From positions 59,563,501 through 59,627,500 of the forward strand of contig NC_134120.1 in the NCBI RefSeq assembly GCF_040939455.1: DNA of 64,000 bases. Reading direction: 5' to 3'. Origin of the DNA: Microcebus murinus (taxonomy: Eukaryota; Chordata; Mammalia; Primates; Cheirogaleidae). Below, one piece after another: positions 43,793 to 54,758 of this stretch. The notes beneath the pieces are model-generated. The model made no database searches and was not told the DNA's origin. It was given only the letters and a program-made list of their open reading frames with translations. Position 1 is the first letter of the stretch, and the number at the start of each line of letters is the position of its first letter. The position numbers were made by a program, and so were the translations under genes.

Positions 43793-43889
43793 GAGAAGCA
43801 GCAGTTTCAGCGCCATTTGACCCGCCCACCACCCCAGTACCAAGACCCAACACAGAGCACCTTTCCGCAGCAGGTTGGACAGTTCCCAG
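43793..43889 (+). CDS. MAML1: MAML1 exon 4
   Basis: Ninety-seven nucleotides encode EKQQFQRHLTRPPPQYQD through QVGQFP plus the first base of a Gly codon completed by exon 5 (G|GG). The acceptor is TTTTCTAG and the donor CAG|GTAAGG. The exon continues the glutamine-rich block of exon 3 into the RPPPQYQD segment. It starts in phase 0 and ends in phase 1, so skipping it would shift the frame. The match to MAML1 is essentially complete. Confidence 0.95.
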
Positions 43890-44121
43890 GTAAGGGGTGT
43901 CTGAGGAGATGGCGGGCTGCCCATGGAGCATCGCAGCTTGTATTGGTCACTGTGCAGTGCTGGTTGAGCCCTGCTCTCGGCCTGGCTTTACCCGAGGGGT
44001 GATGCCTTTACTTTATCATCTCAACTTCAGTCTGCCTACGGAGCCTGGCTTTCTAGTTATCCTGCCTAAGGAGAAGAGGGCATAGAGGTAGACCACTGAA
44101 AATGCTTCTGCTGGATCTCTA

Positions 44122-44885
44122 GCCATACAGGAAGTGGCTTCTGTAATTCTTAAGAAAGTTCTTTGCTTTTGCCTTTATGTGTTTTCAAAAAATGACCCTC
44201 TCCTATTTTCCAGATAAAGAAAGACTTTATGCGGTTCTGTGGCCTTTTGCTTCTTTTGTCTCCTCCTGCCAACTCACTTTGGTGTCACAGATGGCAGCGT
44301 CAGCAGTGGACAGTTGGCCAGAAAAGGGCAGGAAGTACACTGTGGTCTCAGCTGTCACTTCTGAGATGTGCCAGAGGAACTTGCTTAGACTGGCCCTCTA
44401 GAAATGTGTAGAAGTTTCACAGGGTAGATACAGTAAGATCTGGCCTGCACCTGCCTTCCTGCCCCTGTTGGAGTGTCTCAGAAACCTCTCTTCTTCACTT
44501 CGTATTCGCCATAAAGTGTCCCAGAGAGACTGGCCACAGCCATGTGTCCTGGAGGAGGGTAGAGGGGGCTACATGTGTGTGCTAACTGGGAACGTGGAGT
44601 TGAAGTCTTCAAGCATCTCAGAAGCCTGGTCTTGGCCATTCTCCTGCCTTCAGTCCCCTCTAATGTGTGGGCTGTCAATGGGAGGGAGATAGACTCTTTT
44701 CTTCAACCCAATTTTTATTTAGGTGCTAGTGGACAGAGAAAGAGGAAAAACAAAGTACTAAGTTAGGACCAATCCCTGAATAATCCCTCTTTATCTGGAA
44801 AATAGGACAAGGTCATTTATTGAAGACACATAAAGGCAGAAGCAAAGAACTTTCTTAAGAGTTATAGAGGCCACTTCTGTATGGC
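44122..44885. repeat. MAML1: Inverted repeat in MAML1 intron 4
   Basis: The left arm 44122-44221 contains CTTAAGAAAGTTCTTTGCTT and TCCTATTTTCCAGATAAAG. The right arm 44788-44885 is its reverse complement at about 88% by eye. The loop is about 566 bp. The sequence does not match an Alu or another family I know. In the pre-mRNA the arms could pair into a roughly 100-bp duplex. Confidence 0.85.
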
Positions 44886-45289
44886 CCAGGGAGACTCCTA
44901 CCCACAAAAACCTGTCTCAGTTAACAGGTTTTGCCATGTGTCCATTGTTTATACCAGAAACCCTGGGTAGCAGGTTCTCTGAGCACAGGCCCTCTCTCTG
45001 TTCCCTGCTGTTTCCCCAGCAGGTGCTCAGAAATGATGTGGCGATCTCATGCCAGCCTCCTTCCTCTCTTGACCATCTTGCCATTTTGGGATAACTCTCA
45101 GAAATGTCCCCACACGTCTGGGTCCTCCATCCCGCCTTGCCACACTGTGCCACCCCCTCATCCAGTCAGATCAGAACTGCCTCTCCTAGCAGGGTCTGAG
45201 CTACAGTCCCAGTCCGTCAGTGTGGGCTTCACAACCCTGCTCCTCACATGCTGTACACAGCTCTTCCCTGTCTGGCCCAGACTAGCTTT

Positions 45290-45603
45290 TCGACAGAGTC
45301 TCGCTCTGTTGTGTGGGCTAGAGTAGGCAGCCTCAGCCTAGCTCACAGCAACCTCAAACTCCTGGGCTCAAGCGATCCTCCTGGCTCAGCCTCCCGAGTA
45401 GCTGGGACTACAGGCATGCGCCACCATGCCTGGCTAATTTTTTCTATATATTTTTAGTTAGCCAATTAATTTCTTTCTATTTTTAGTAGAGACGGAGTCT
45501 TACTCTTGCTCAGGCTGTTTTCGAACTCCTGACCACGAGCGATCCACCTGCCTAGGCCTCCCAGAGTGCTAGGATTACAGACGTGAGCCACCGCACCTGG
45601 TGT
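45290..45603 (-). mobile_element. Alu, MAML1 intron 4
   Basis: Minus strand; lacks a long poly(T), starting CGACAGAGTCTCGCTCTG. Confidence 0.88.
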
Positions 45604-45639
45604 AGCCTTTCCATTTTATCTCTGAACAGCTGGCCCCTG

Positions 45640-46010
45640 TCTCCACACCACAGCCATGGCCAGCCTCTTAAAGTTCTCTACGCGGACAGCCTTTCGTGAT
45701 TCTGCCTTTGCACATTCTTTGTCTGCCTAGAATATACTTTTTATCTAAACTGTTAAATTGCTAAAATTCTGTGCTTTTTAAACCCAGTATATCTGTTACC
45801 ATCTCTCTGAAGTCCTCACCACATCTTTCCCAGACACTGAGGCTTCAGGCCCCTGTGTTCCCACACCCTGCTGTCCAGGCTATGACTGTACCATGTGTGA
45901 CTTTGCCTCTTCAGGGCAGATCTTGGGTTAGATACATCTTGAAGTCCCCAGGGCCTAGCTTAGGGCCCCCATAGGGCAGAAATTTTATGTGTGTTTGAAA
46001 ATTGAATGAA
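45640..46010 (-). mobile_element. L2 remnant in MAML1 intron 4
   Basis: GCCTTTGCACATTCTTTGTC, CTGCCTAGAATATAC and AAGTCCCCAGGGCCTAGC follow the reverse-oriented L2 pattern. Confidence 0.5.
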
Positions 46011-46239
46011 CCAGTCCACTGGCTTTCCCTCCACTGTGCCTTTCTGAACCCTGTCATTGTTCTAGACCTGGCCTCCATTCCACCCTGGGGGAGATTTTCT
46101 ATCCCTCTATCCCCTAGAGCTCTCTTCCTGACAGTGTGCCACTAGTGGACTACGAGATGTCTAGGGTTACAATTTTGCATGTAGGATAGGCTGTAACTAG
46201 GGTCTCAGAGGTATCTCCACAGTGGAGGTCAAGAAATAC

Positions 46240-46570
46240 CAGCTTGGCGGGGTGTGGTGGCTTATCCCTGTAATTCTAGCACTTTGGGAGGCCAAGATGG
46301 GAGGATCACTTGAGGCCTAGAATTTGAGGCCAGCCTGAGCAACATAGCAAGATCTCATCTCTACAAATAAAATCTTAATATTAGCCGGACATGGTGGCAT
46401 ACACCTGTAGTCCCAGCTACTCTGGAAGCTGAGGCAGGAGGATTACTCAAGCCCAGGAGTTTGAGGTTACTGTGAATATGATCGGTCCAGTACACTTCAG
46501 CGTGGGCAACAGAGCAAGACCCTGTCTCTAAAAGAGAAAAATATATAAATATAATAACAACAACAAAAAA
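46240..46570 (+). mobile_element. Old Alu, MAML1 intron 4
   Basis: J-like, diverged, ending about 40 bases before the exon 5 acceptor. Confidence 0.85.
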
Positions 46571-46612
46571 AGAAATGCCAGCTTGACTGACAAAATCTTC
46601 TCTGTCTTCTAG

Positions 46613-47592
46613 GGTCCTCTGCTGCTCTGCCTGGCATGAACAACTCGGGTCCGCCCAACCCCAGCTGTCCTCGAGTGTTCCCTCAGGCTGGGAACTTGAT
46701 GCCAATGGGCCCTGGACACACATCGGTTCCCTCTCTCCCCTCAAACTCTGGCCAGCAGGAGCGGGCTGTGGCTCAGTTTGCCGGCGCCCAGAGCGTGCCT
46801 CAGAGCAGCCTCTACGGCATGTCCTCTGGCATGACCCAGATCGCTGCCCAGCCCCCCCCACAGGCTACCAACGGACATGCCCACGTTCCACGGCAGACCA
46901 GCGTGGGCCAGAACACCTCAGTGTCAGCTCCCTATGGGCAGAACTCTCTAGGAAGCTCTGGCCTCTCCCAGCAGCACAATAAGGGGACCCTCAACTCTGG
47001 TTTAACTAAGCCACAGGTCCCAAGGGTTTCAGCAGCCATTGGAGGCCAGAACTCTGCATGGCAGCATCAGGGAATGCCGGCCCTGAGTGGCCAGCCCCCG
47101 GGGAGCAGCAGCGTGAGCCCCTTCACTGCAGCCTCCGGTTTCCACATACAGCAGGCCCACCTGAAAATGCCCAGCCCCCAGTTCTCCCAGGCGATGCCCG
47201 GCAGGCCCACAGCCCCCATGAGCTCAGCAGCTGCGGCCGGGCCCTTGCTGCCCCCGGTGAGCGCGCAGCAGAGGACCCGTGGCCCTGCCCCGGCACCTCC
47301 CCAGGTGGCCACACAGCAGGGCTTGCCTGGCCTGAGCCCAGCGGGGCCTGAGTTGGGGGCCTTCGGCCAGGGCCCAGCCTCACAGATGGGTGGCCGGGTG
47401 GGGCTCCATTGTGCCCAGGCCTACCCCGTGCGGACCTCGGGCCAGGAACTGCCCTTCGCCTACAGCGGGCAGCCAGGCAGCAGCGGGCTGTCCAGTGCGG
47501 CTGGGCACAGCGACCTGATTGACTCCCTGCTGAAGAACAGGACTTCAGAGGAGTGGATGAATGATTTGGATGACCTTTTAGGGTCTCAGTAG
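46613..47592 (+). CDS. MAML1: MAML1 exon 5 (C-terminal CDS and stop)
   Basis: The 980 coding nucleotides start in phase 1 (GG completing the Gly codon), read GSSAALPGMN and end DDLLGSQ at 47589, with TAG at 47590-47592. This is the C-terminal half of the second transactivation region, needed for full Notch co-activation in human MAML1. The last 27 residues (47509-47589) form the conserved acidic tail, with DLIDSLLKNR, SEEWMNDLDD and LLGSQ. Compared with human from memory, one Gln of the FHMQQQAHLK stretch is missing (FHIQQAHLK here), which gives 910 rather than 911 residues for exons 2-5. Third positions are strongly GC-biased, especially after 47050. No frameshift or premature stop is present. 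Confidence 0.96.
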
Positions 47593-49512
47593 TGGAGGGA
47601 TTTGTGGTGGTTTTAGTATTCATACATCCTATATTTTTGTTCTCAGATTCAAGAAAGAGCAACTACTTTGGACCAAAAGCCTATGGCCCGGGGACTGGAC
47701 AGGTAGAGCCCAAGCCCTGGCTGAGGCCTGGCCTGGTCAGGGTCCATGGGCGTGTGGCTCTCCAGCCAGCAGTTGTGGTCTGCTGGGCTGGCCCCAGCCC
47801 AGCTGCTGGCATCATTATCTGGTATCGGGACAGCAGGATAGAATTCTAAAGGTGGTTTTGTATCCAAATGACCAAAAAAACGACAGTAACAACAGTAAAA
47901 CACAGTGTCGGGCTTATAAAAACTTGTGCTGTCATGTTGACTTTATCCAAGATTTCTCCACTTTCCCCAGTGTTGGGGACAAGTTTTTGTTGAAACTTTA
48001 TATAGCAGAATTTTTTGCAATTTGTAGCATAGAAAAGATTTTTAAAAAAATTTTAGAAGGTTTTTAAACAGATTAGGATAGGTGGTGGTGTAAGTCAATC
48101 AAGTAGCATTGGAGACCTAGGGTTTCCTTTTAATTAAGAGCCTTTTTTGTTTCTGCTCTTTGTCAGCTCTCAAGGGAGAAGGAGGCCATTGGAAAATCAT
48201 TTCCATAAGTGCAGGCTGTGACTGCATATGCCAAGAAGGAACAGGATGCCGTGGGATGGCAGACCTGGTGACACAGATAGGGTCTTCCTAGCACCTCCTC
48301 TTCCTTCCCAGGCCCCCAGGAATCCCTTCCTGCCGTGTCCTGGCAGAAGGAGCCCAGGTAAACGCTGCAGGTAGAGAGTTGGGGTTCCTGTGTCCTCTGT
48401 CATACCACCCCACCTTCTGAGGTTCCTCTGAACACGCAGTTGAATGTGGTGAGAGCATGGCGACTATGTGGGTGTCACAGGTGTCTTTCCTTTACCTGTC
48501 CTCAGTTCCCATGGTCTTTCTCTCTGCCTCCTCTTCCTCTCTTCCAGCCAAAGTGGAAAGCAATGACTTACTCATTGGGGGGGAAAGAAAGAGTCACTAG
48601 AATCTCTGGGGGAACTTAGCATTGCCAGGTTTTGGGGAAGGAGACTGCAGGCTGGCCCACAGGAAGGAGCTCCACTTTTCTTACAGACCTCGCCACTCCC
48701 ATGTTGGATGACTTGCACTTTTTAAAGAGATTGCTTTATAACACTAACACATCCTTCCTAAAGGTTCAGGCGGACTCGGCTGAACAGAGTCCACAAGATA
48801 CCATGTGGTATGTGGGCTGTTGGTGAGAAGGGAAGATGCAGAGGGCCCTTCCCCACAACGGAAGCACAGTGGTGAGCGCAGGGCGAGCGCTTCCCACAGA
48901 ATGGTGGAGAGAAGGAGTACGCCGAAGAGTGGCTTCTTTGCAGAGTGGCACTGAGAAACCACAGCCTTGTTTTCAATTTCATGCAGTCTCAAAATGGATC
49001 ATTCAAGGAGCACCACACATAAAGAATTGAGCCAAGGAAAGCACTCACGTGACCAGCCTAAGTCGCTTTGAGGGGCTGTGAGGGTTGTACATGCATTGGT
49101 AATTATTTTGCACCAGCAGTGCCTTTCTCCCTGAGGTTACTTAGACCCTCAGATCTTCTCTAATAGCCATTTGCCACCCTTGGTGGCGTATGGGCCATTT
49201 CCCCTTAAAACACCCTCCCTGCCTTCCCCAAATGCTTAGTTTAGCTCTGAAAGAAGGAAACAAATCATAAAGCCAGTGAAGATTCCACCCTCTGAGTGAG
49301 TTCCCCAATCTGAAGGGGAAGGGGGTAACTTCAGCGGGTTTTCTGCCAAAAATAGGGCTGACAGCTGGTTATGGATCCTTTTCCTCTCCTTTCTCCCTCC
49401 GGCTGCTGCCTGCTCCTGCCTCTGTCCCCAGGGTGTTCGCGGCCCTGCACTCTGCCTTAGTCCTGGGCCGGCCACACAGCCTGGGGCTCCTCACTTGCTG
49501 CAATGTCATAGC

Positions 49513-49518
49513 AATAAA
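49513..49518 (+). promoter_or_regulatory. MAML1: Proximal poly(A) signal AATAAA
   Basis: Canonical hexamer in the 3' UTR, followed by the GT-rich stretch TGTGATTCTTGGGG. Use of this site would shorten the 3' UTR by about 430 nt and remove the Pumilio-type motif at 49683. Use is inference. Confidence 0.5.
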
Positions 49519-49682
49519 ATGTGATTCTTGGGGTCCCCCCAGGAGCTGCCCATGGCTTTATTTATAAATCTGGTTTGGGGAGTTGGGAGGAGATGACCCT
49601 GCTTCTGTGCACAGCCCCGTCTTCCAGGAGCCACGACTCAGAAGAAAGGGCGCTCGGGCTTTTATTACACACATTTGCTTTG

Positions 49683-49690
49683 TGTAAATA
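49683..49690 (+). promoter_or_regulatory. MAML1: Pumilio-type element TGTAAATA
   Basis: Exact match to the UGUANAUA consensus bound by Pumilio proteins, in the distal 3' UTR. It overlaps another AATAAA hexamer (49687-49692), and ATTAAA follows at 49708-49713. Binding is not shown by sequence alone. Confidence 0.4.
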
Positions 49691-49949
49691 AATGTTTACA
49701 ATTTTATATTAAAGACAGAATAAGCGTTAGAGCTTCCAACTGTATATTTTTTACTTTTATAGATTTTTAAACTATGATCTTATATATGTGTTTTGGGGGA
49801 GCTATGATAAGTTTTATGGCAAACGGTATTGTTAACTTTTTATTGTCATCAAAAGTACATAGAAATCCTATTAATTCCCTTATTCTTTTACTACCCTTAA
49901 CTCTGTATACACCAAAAAAAATTTTTTTTCTTTGTTTTATCATAAAAAT

Positions 49950-49955
49950 AATAAA
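49950..49955 (+). promoter_or_regulatory. MAML1: Distal MAML1 poly(A) signal AATAAA
   Basis: AATAAA in the context ATAATAAAAGTATTTTGC. Cleavage is expected 10-25 nt downstream, followed by the GT-rich TGTGTATTTGG. It is the last hexamer of the AT-rich 3' end and the best candidate for the main site. Confidence 0.75.
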
Positions 49956-50853
49956 AGTATTTTGCTAGTATGGAAATTGCCTGTGTATTTGGCTTCACCT
50001 GGGGTCTGCTGGCAGGGAGAGTTGGGGGGTTAATTTTCTTTTGTGCCTTAGCTGCTTATTGTGCATTGTTGGGGGGGACAGGGGTTGGTTTGATTGGCAC
50101 CTCAGGTTAACTTCTGTTATATGATGGTAGATATTAAATACAGCTAATGTCACCAGAGAAATCGGTCTCCCTCCTGTGTTTGGGGCTCACCCATGTCTTT
50201 GTGTCTAATTTGAGAAAAGTTGAACTAGATAACTCAGTGGTATCTTAGGTCCTTAGTGGTTCTGATGTTTTATTTAAAGCCCTTAGGTTTACCCTCAAAG
50301 CATTTTTTTCTCCAGGTCCTATTTCGTTTCTCTTCAGAGTGGGGTTTTGTTTTTCCCTTTTCTGTTGTAAGAATGGCATGTCCATCCTCCTTCCTGTCAG
50401 TGTCTCCCTTTGAAGAGGAACCAGGTGGTAGAGCCTGGACTTCAGGGGTGAGGGCCCCTCTCACCAAGCTCCCTGCTCTGGTGCCCTGCGAGCTGGAAGC
50501 AGGTCGGCCCAGGGAAGCCAGAGCACCTTAAAAGGGGGGAGGAGTGAGGAAACACGTCCCATGATAGAATTAAAATAATAAGCTAATAAAAGGGGAGAAT
50601 CTGTGACAAATATGAAATAATGTGCACAGCCTTGCCATGCAAGGTGCAGTAAAGGAAAAACTCCCTGTGAAGTCTTGACATGGCATCTGCGGTTGTGGGG
50701 GAATGTGGCGTGTTCTGCGTGTCAGGGCCAGCGATGAGTGATGAGTCCTGCTGGGGTGGGCAGCAGTGTGGTAAGCAGGCTGCTAGACAATTTCTGAGGG
50801 AAGAAAGTTTGCAAAAGTTATCATCAAGCCCCTTAAAGTGTTAACGCCATATA

Positions 50854-51150
50854 GCACTCTGGGCAGCCGAGGCGGGCGGATTGCTCGAGGTCGGGAGTTC
50901 GAAACCAGCCTGAGCAAGAGCGAGACCCGTCTCTACTACAAATAGAAAGAAATTAATTGGCCAACTAATATATAGAGAAAAAATTAGCTGGGCATGGTGG
51001 CGCATGCCTGTAGTCCCAGCTACACAGGAGACTAAGGCAGGAGGATCGCTTGAGCCCAGGAGTTTGAGGTTGCTGTGAGCTAGGCTGACGCCACAGCACT
51101 CACTCTAGCCTGGGCAACAGAGTGAGACTCTGTCTCAAAAAAAAAAAAAA
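50854..51150 (+). mobile_element. Alu, lemur type, 5' truncated
   Basis: Starts at AGCACTCTGGGCAGCC. Target-site duplication AAAGTGTTAACGCCAT on both sides. Confidence 0.94.
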
Positions 51151-53240
51151 GTGTTAACGCCATGGCTGACCCTACAATTTGGATTCTGAGAAGCCGTCCT
51201 TGAAAATAATTCTGGATACAGAAAAAGGTTAGAACACAGTGATGTTCATAGTAGTACTGTTCATACTACAGAAAAAAAGATAATCTAAACTAAGCTGCCA
51301 TAGGGGATTGGTTAAATAAATTGTGATGCTTCTACTTGAGATAGGATGTAATTATTTTAAATATTTATGAAGGTTTTGAACAAAGTAATTTGGAATAATG
51401 GTTTTGTTGGGGCTCTTACATTGCAAGCCAATAGAAAAGTCTGGCTGATATAACCCTAAAAATTCCCTCCCCACAGCCCACTTAAGGTTCCCAGGTAACT
51501 TTCAGAAGCAAAGGGGGCATTGAACAGCCGGCCTCAGGATTGCCAAGGGCCAGGCCGTCCCATGTCTCTGCAGCTCTACCACCACCCTCGCCCGTCTGGG
51601 CTCCTGCTGCGCGGCCAGAGCCCCGGGGGGCAGGCGTGGCAGGAGTGCGTCACCGTGGGAAGGCCAGGGCTGTGCTCCCTGAGCTTGCCACGTGCACACT
51701 GCGCAGGTCAGTGACATAACGCCAGAGGTAAGTGTTGAGAAGAAGCCAGCGTGGGGTGATGAGATGGAGGGCGGACTGCAGGCTGCTGTAGACACGAAGG
51801 CCAGGGCTGGCCTCTAAGAAAGTGACATTTAACTGAGGCCCAAGAGCTCGAAAGGACCCAGCCAACCAAGCCCTTGGGGAAGAGGAATTGGCCATGGCAA
51901 AGGCCCCGAAGCCACATGGGATGGGAGAGGAAGCTCCTCCAAAGAAAGGGGGGCTGAAAAGGCAAAGTTAACAGATGCCTGCCACGTGTTAAGAAGCAAA
52001 AGATGTACCATTGCATCTAGTAGAGGAGTGGCCTTCACCTGTCCTCCAGGTACTTTTGAGCCGCAGTGCACGCCGTGCTGTCGTGGGACCTCTGCCAGGC
52101 CACACAAGGCTACCAGCCTGCCCAGCCCTAGGAGATGCCCAAGGTAAGTTGAGGGCAAGCTCAGGGGTCTCTTGTTCATCCTGGGGTCAGACTGCCATGC
52201 CATGTTAGCAGTGTTGTTAATAAGGCTGCCTTAAGGCCACCCAGCTGATGAGGCCTGGAACTGGCAGTATGGCTGCAAAGTTGCTGGAAGGCAAAACGGT
52301 GGCTGCCTGCAAGCTTCGTCCAAGGCTGAAGTAGCTGAAGTGAAGTGTCCAGGCACTCCCCTGGCCAGCACCAGAAATGGTGGGTGGGGTAAGTTTGCCT
52401 GACTGGCTTTCCCCTTCTGTCTTGAAGCTGGTAGTGTGCCAGCCACTCTTCAGTGTGGCTGTGGTTATGCTTCAGGGGTAATTTGGTCCCTGAATGGCTG
52501 CAGTAAGCTGAGTTGCAGTCTATTCAGTGTGTGAAGACCATTTCATGAAAGTTGAGAAAGATGACTTCAGACTCCTGCCCAAAGCAGAAACCAGCATTGC
52601 AAGGACAGAATTCGTAGATCCACCATTATATCAATTTCCTGGAGTGCCGTCTTCTGGGAAGGGGAGCCTACGTTAGGGAAAACAAGATGCTGTCTGCTGC
52701 AAAAACAAAAGCCATAAATTCAGCAGCTGCCATCGGGGGACAGGGTTGCAGCAGGCGACCACATCCAAGCATTTCAGCACCGCAGGCAACAGGGCCAAGT
52801 CCTGGTCACACAGGCTGCCCGAGAAGCAGGACAGGCCAGTGCAGGGCATAGAGGGCTGCCAGGGTGCTACGTGGCATCAGTGCAGAGGGATCTGTGTTTT
52901 TTTGTACCCGGAAATCAGAACTTTTTCAGGTCAAGGAAAGAAAAATGAATTTTATATTCTTACGAAGTTATGAGAAGATCTAACAGCATTTTATGTGGCA
53001 GAGACAAATGATGGCTTGGACATACTACTACTGATACCATCTCCATTCCTTATAAATTTTAAGGTTCTAGGATGACTCTATCCAGATTCTTTTATTTAAC
53101 ATAAGACAGAGCCCAACCACATGCAGAATCTTCAAGTTTGAGAGCTCTAGATATTTGCATCCTACCTACTACATTGTGTTGTGCTTACAGCTGGAGGCCT
53201 AAGGAGGTCCTAGCCCTCAAATAGTAAAAGATTTAAATCT

Positions 53241-53675
53241 TGCCAGGTGTGGTGCACACCTGTAGTCCCAGCTACTCTGGAGGCTGAGGCAGGAGATTCT
53301 CTTGAGCCTAGGAGTTTCAGGCTACAGCAAGCTATGACATGTCGCTACACTCCAGCCTAGACAACAGAACAAGACCTTTTTTTTTTTTTGAGATAGAGTC
53401 TCGCTCTATTGCCCCGGGTAGAGTGCAGTAGCTCACTGCAACCTCAAACTCTTGAGCTCAAGCGATCCTCCTGCCTCAGCCTCCTGAGTAGCTGGGACTA
53501 CAGGCGTATGGCACCATACCCAGCTAAATTTTTTTCCTGGTAGAGACAGGGTCTCACTTTTGCTCAGGCTGGTCTTAAACGCCTGACCTGAAGTGATCCT
53601 CCCACCTTGGCTTCTCAGAGTGCTAAGATTACAGGCGTGAGCCACTGTACCTGGCCAAGACCCTATCTCTTAAAA
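53241..53675. mobile_element. Old Alu monomer (+) split by an Alu (-)
   Basis: Right monomer (+) 53241-53376, its tail resuming at about 53658. Between is a minus-strand Alu (53377-53657), with AAGACC duplicated at the junctions. Confidence 0.85.
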
Positions 53676-53679
53676 AAAT

Positions 53680-53925
53680 TTGTGGTACAAAGGCCCAGAC
53701 CCCTTTGCCTCAATTTGGGACATCAACAAAGGGTCACCCAGGTCTACTGCACCTGTAGGATTGGCTGAGGCTTCTGTTATGGCTGCATCTCAGTTCAGTC
53801 TCCCCTGCCCAGTCCAGCTACCCCTGCTCCCTTATGGGGGTGCTTTTGCCCATCAAAATCTGCTTCAGGGGAGACTGACCCAAGACAGTGTCAGGAGTGG
53901 GCTCAGAAAGCTGACTCCAAAGTGG
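53680..53925. repeat. Unclassified dispersed repeat
   Basis: GGACATCAACAAAGGGTCAC, GGATTGGCTGAGGCTTCTG and GGGGAGACTGACCCAAGAC look like a known old dispersed repeat whose name I cannot fix. The reading frame across it is incidental. Confidence 0.35.
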
Positions 53926-54026
53926 GGGTTGGGAGCTGGCTTACTGCTGGCCGCTGGCCATGATGACCCCACCCTTGGTGCCAGATGAGCTGGTGCAAGG
54001 TGAGGGGTGTGTGCTGAAACTTTCAC

Positions 54027-54646
54027 CACGGTGGGCCTCCGCAGCTCAGCTCAGCGCAACCGCCGCCCGCCCCACCAGCCTCCCGCACCGTGGCCAACCT
54101 CGAGCGCACCTTGGTCGCCATCAAGCCGGACGGCGTGCAGCGAGGCCTGGTGGGCGAGATCATCAAGTACTTCGAGCAGAAGGGGTTCCGCCTCGTGGCC
54201 ATGAAGTTCCTTCGGGCCTCTGAGGAACATCTGAAGCAGCACCACGTTGACCTGAAAGACCGCCCATTCTTCCCTGGGCTGGTGAAGAACATGAGCTCAG
54301 ACCGGGTTGTGGCCATGGTCTGGTAGGGGCTGAATGGGTGAAGACAGGCCGAGCGATGCTCGGGGAGAGCACTCCAGCAGATTCTAGCCAGGCACCACTC
54401 GTGGGGACTTCTGCATTCAAGTTGGCAGGAACATCATTCACGGCAGCGACTCAGTGAAAAGTGCCGAAAAAGAAACCAGCCTATGGTTTAAGCCTGAAGA
54501 ATTGGTTGACTACAAGTCTTGTGCTCATGACTGGTCTATGAATAAGAGGTGGACAAAGTTGCAGTCCCTTTCAGCACCACTTAGTGTGTCCCTGGACTCA
54601 GCTCCTCATTCCACTGACTTGGAAACAATAGGATTGATCATTCTTT

Positions 54647-54683
<37 letters not shown>

Positions 54684-54758
54684 TGATAATATCTAGTGGT
54701 GATGATCATTCTTTTCTAAAGCATATTAAAGCCTTTGGAAACTGAAAAAAAAAAAAAA
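54027..54758 (+). pseudogene. NME2P: Processed pseudogene of NME2 (nucleoside diphosphate kinase B)
   Basis: Intronless copy of the NME1/NME2-type mRNA: GC-rich 5' leader, coding part, 3' UTR and poly(A) tail (54744-54758), flanked by a 10-bp target-site duplication AAACTTTCAC (54017-54026 and 54759-54768). The parent kinase transfers phosphate between NTPs and NDPs through an active-site His. The frame from 54090 reads [20 protein letters not shown] up to VAMVW, then hits TAG where the parent has a Glu codon (54325). The start codon is GTG instead of ATG. Small deletions then shift the frame before the segment [20 protein letters not shown] (from 54449). One G is missing before the original stop. 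Most of the protein, including the segment with the active-site His, is out of frame. The 3' UTR is split by a 53-bp poly(T)-containing insert. NME2 is the closer parent by memory; NME1 is not excluded. Confidence 0.92.
54635..54717 (-). mobile_element. Ultra-short poly(A) insertion inside the NME2 pseudogene
   Basis: A 15-bp direct repeat TGATCATTCTTTTCT (54635-54649 and 54703-54717) flanks about 33 T's and the 20 bases GTGATAATATCTAGTGGTGA. The parent mRNA has this 15-mer region once, so the insert is a clean later event. Read on the minus strand it is a 20-nt body followed by poly(A), with a target-site duplication. That is the hallmark of L1-driven insertion. The body's source is not identified. 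Confidence 0.75.

Larger units (their letters stand above)
43890..46612 (+). other. MAML1: MAML1 intron 4
   Basis: GTAAGG donor and GTCTTCTAG acceptor. It contains a 100-bp inverted repeat (44122-44221 and 44788-44885), a minus-strand Alu (45290-45603), an L2-like minus-strand stretch (about 45640-46010) and an old plus-strand Alu (46240-46570). The loop between the inverted-repeat arms shows no recognisable gene or repeat. Confidence 0.9.
47593..49970 (+). other. MAML1: MAML1 3' UTR
   Basis: About 2.4 kb between the stop codon and the distal poly(A) signal. It contains no Alu or other obvious interspersed repeat, unlike the surrounding DNA. The last 300 bases are AT-rich with several polyadenylation hexamers. 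The end is inferred from the AATAAA at 49950 and matches the human 3' end as I recall it. Confidence 0.8.

Noticed and set aside
54090..54326. Possible functional short NME protein
   Set aside because: The start is GTG, a stop interrupts about halfway, and the copy is intronless with a poly(A) tail and target-site duplication: a processed pseudogene.
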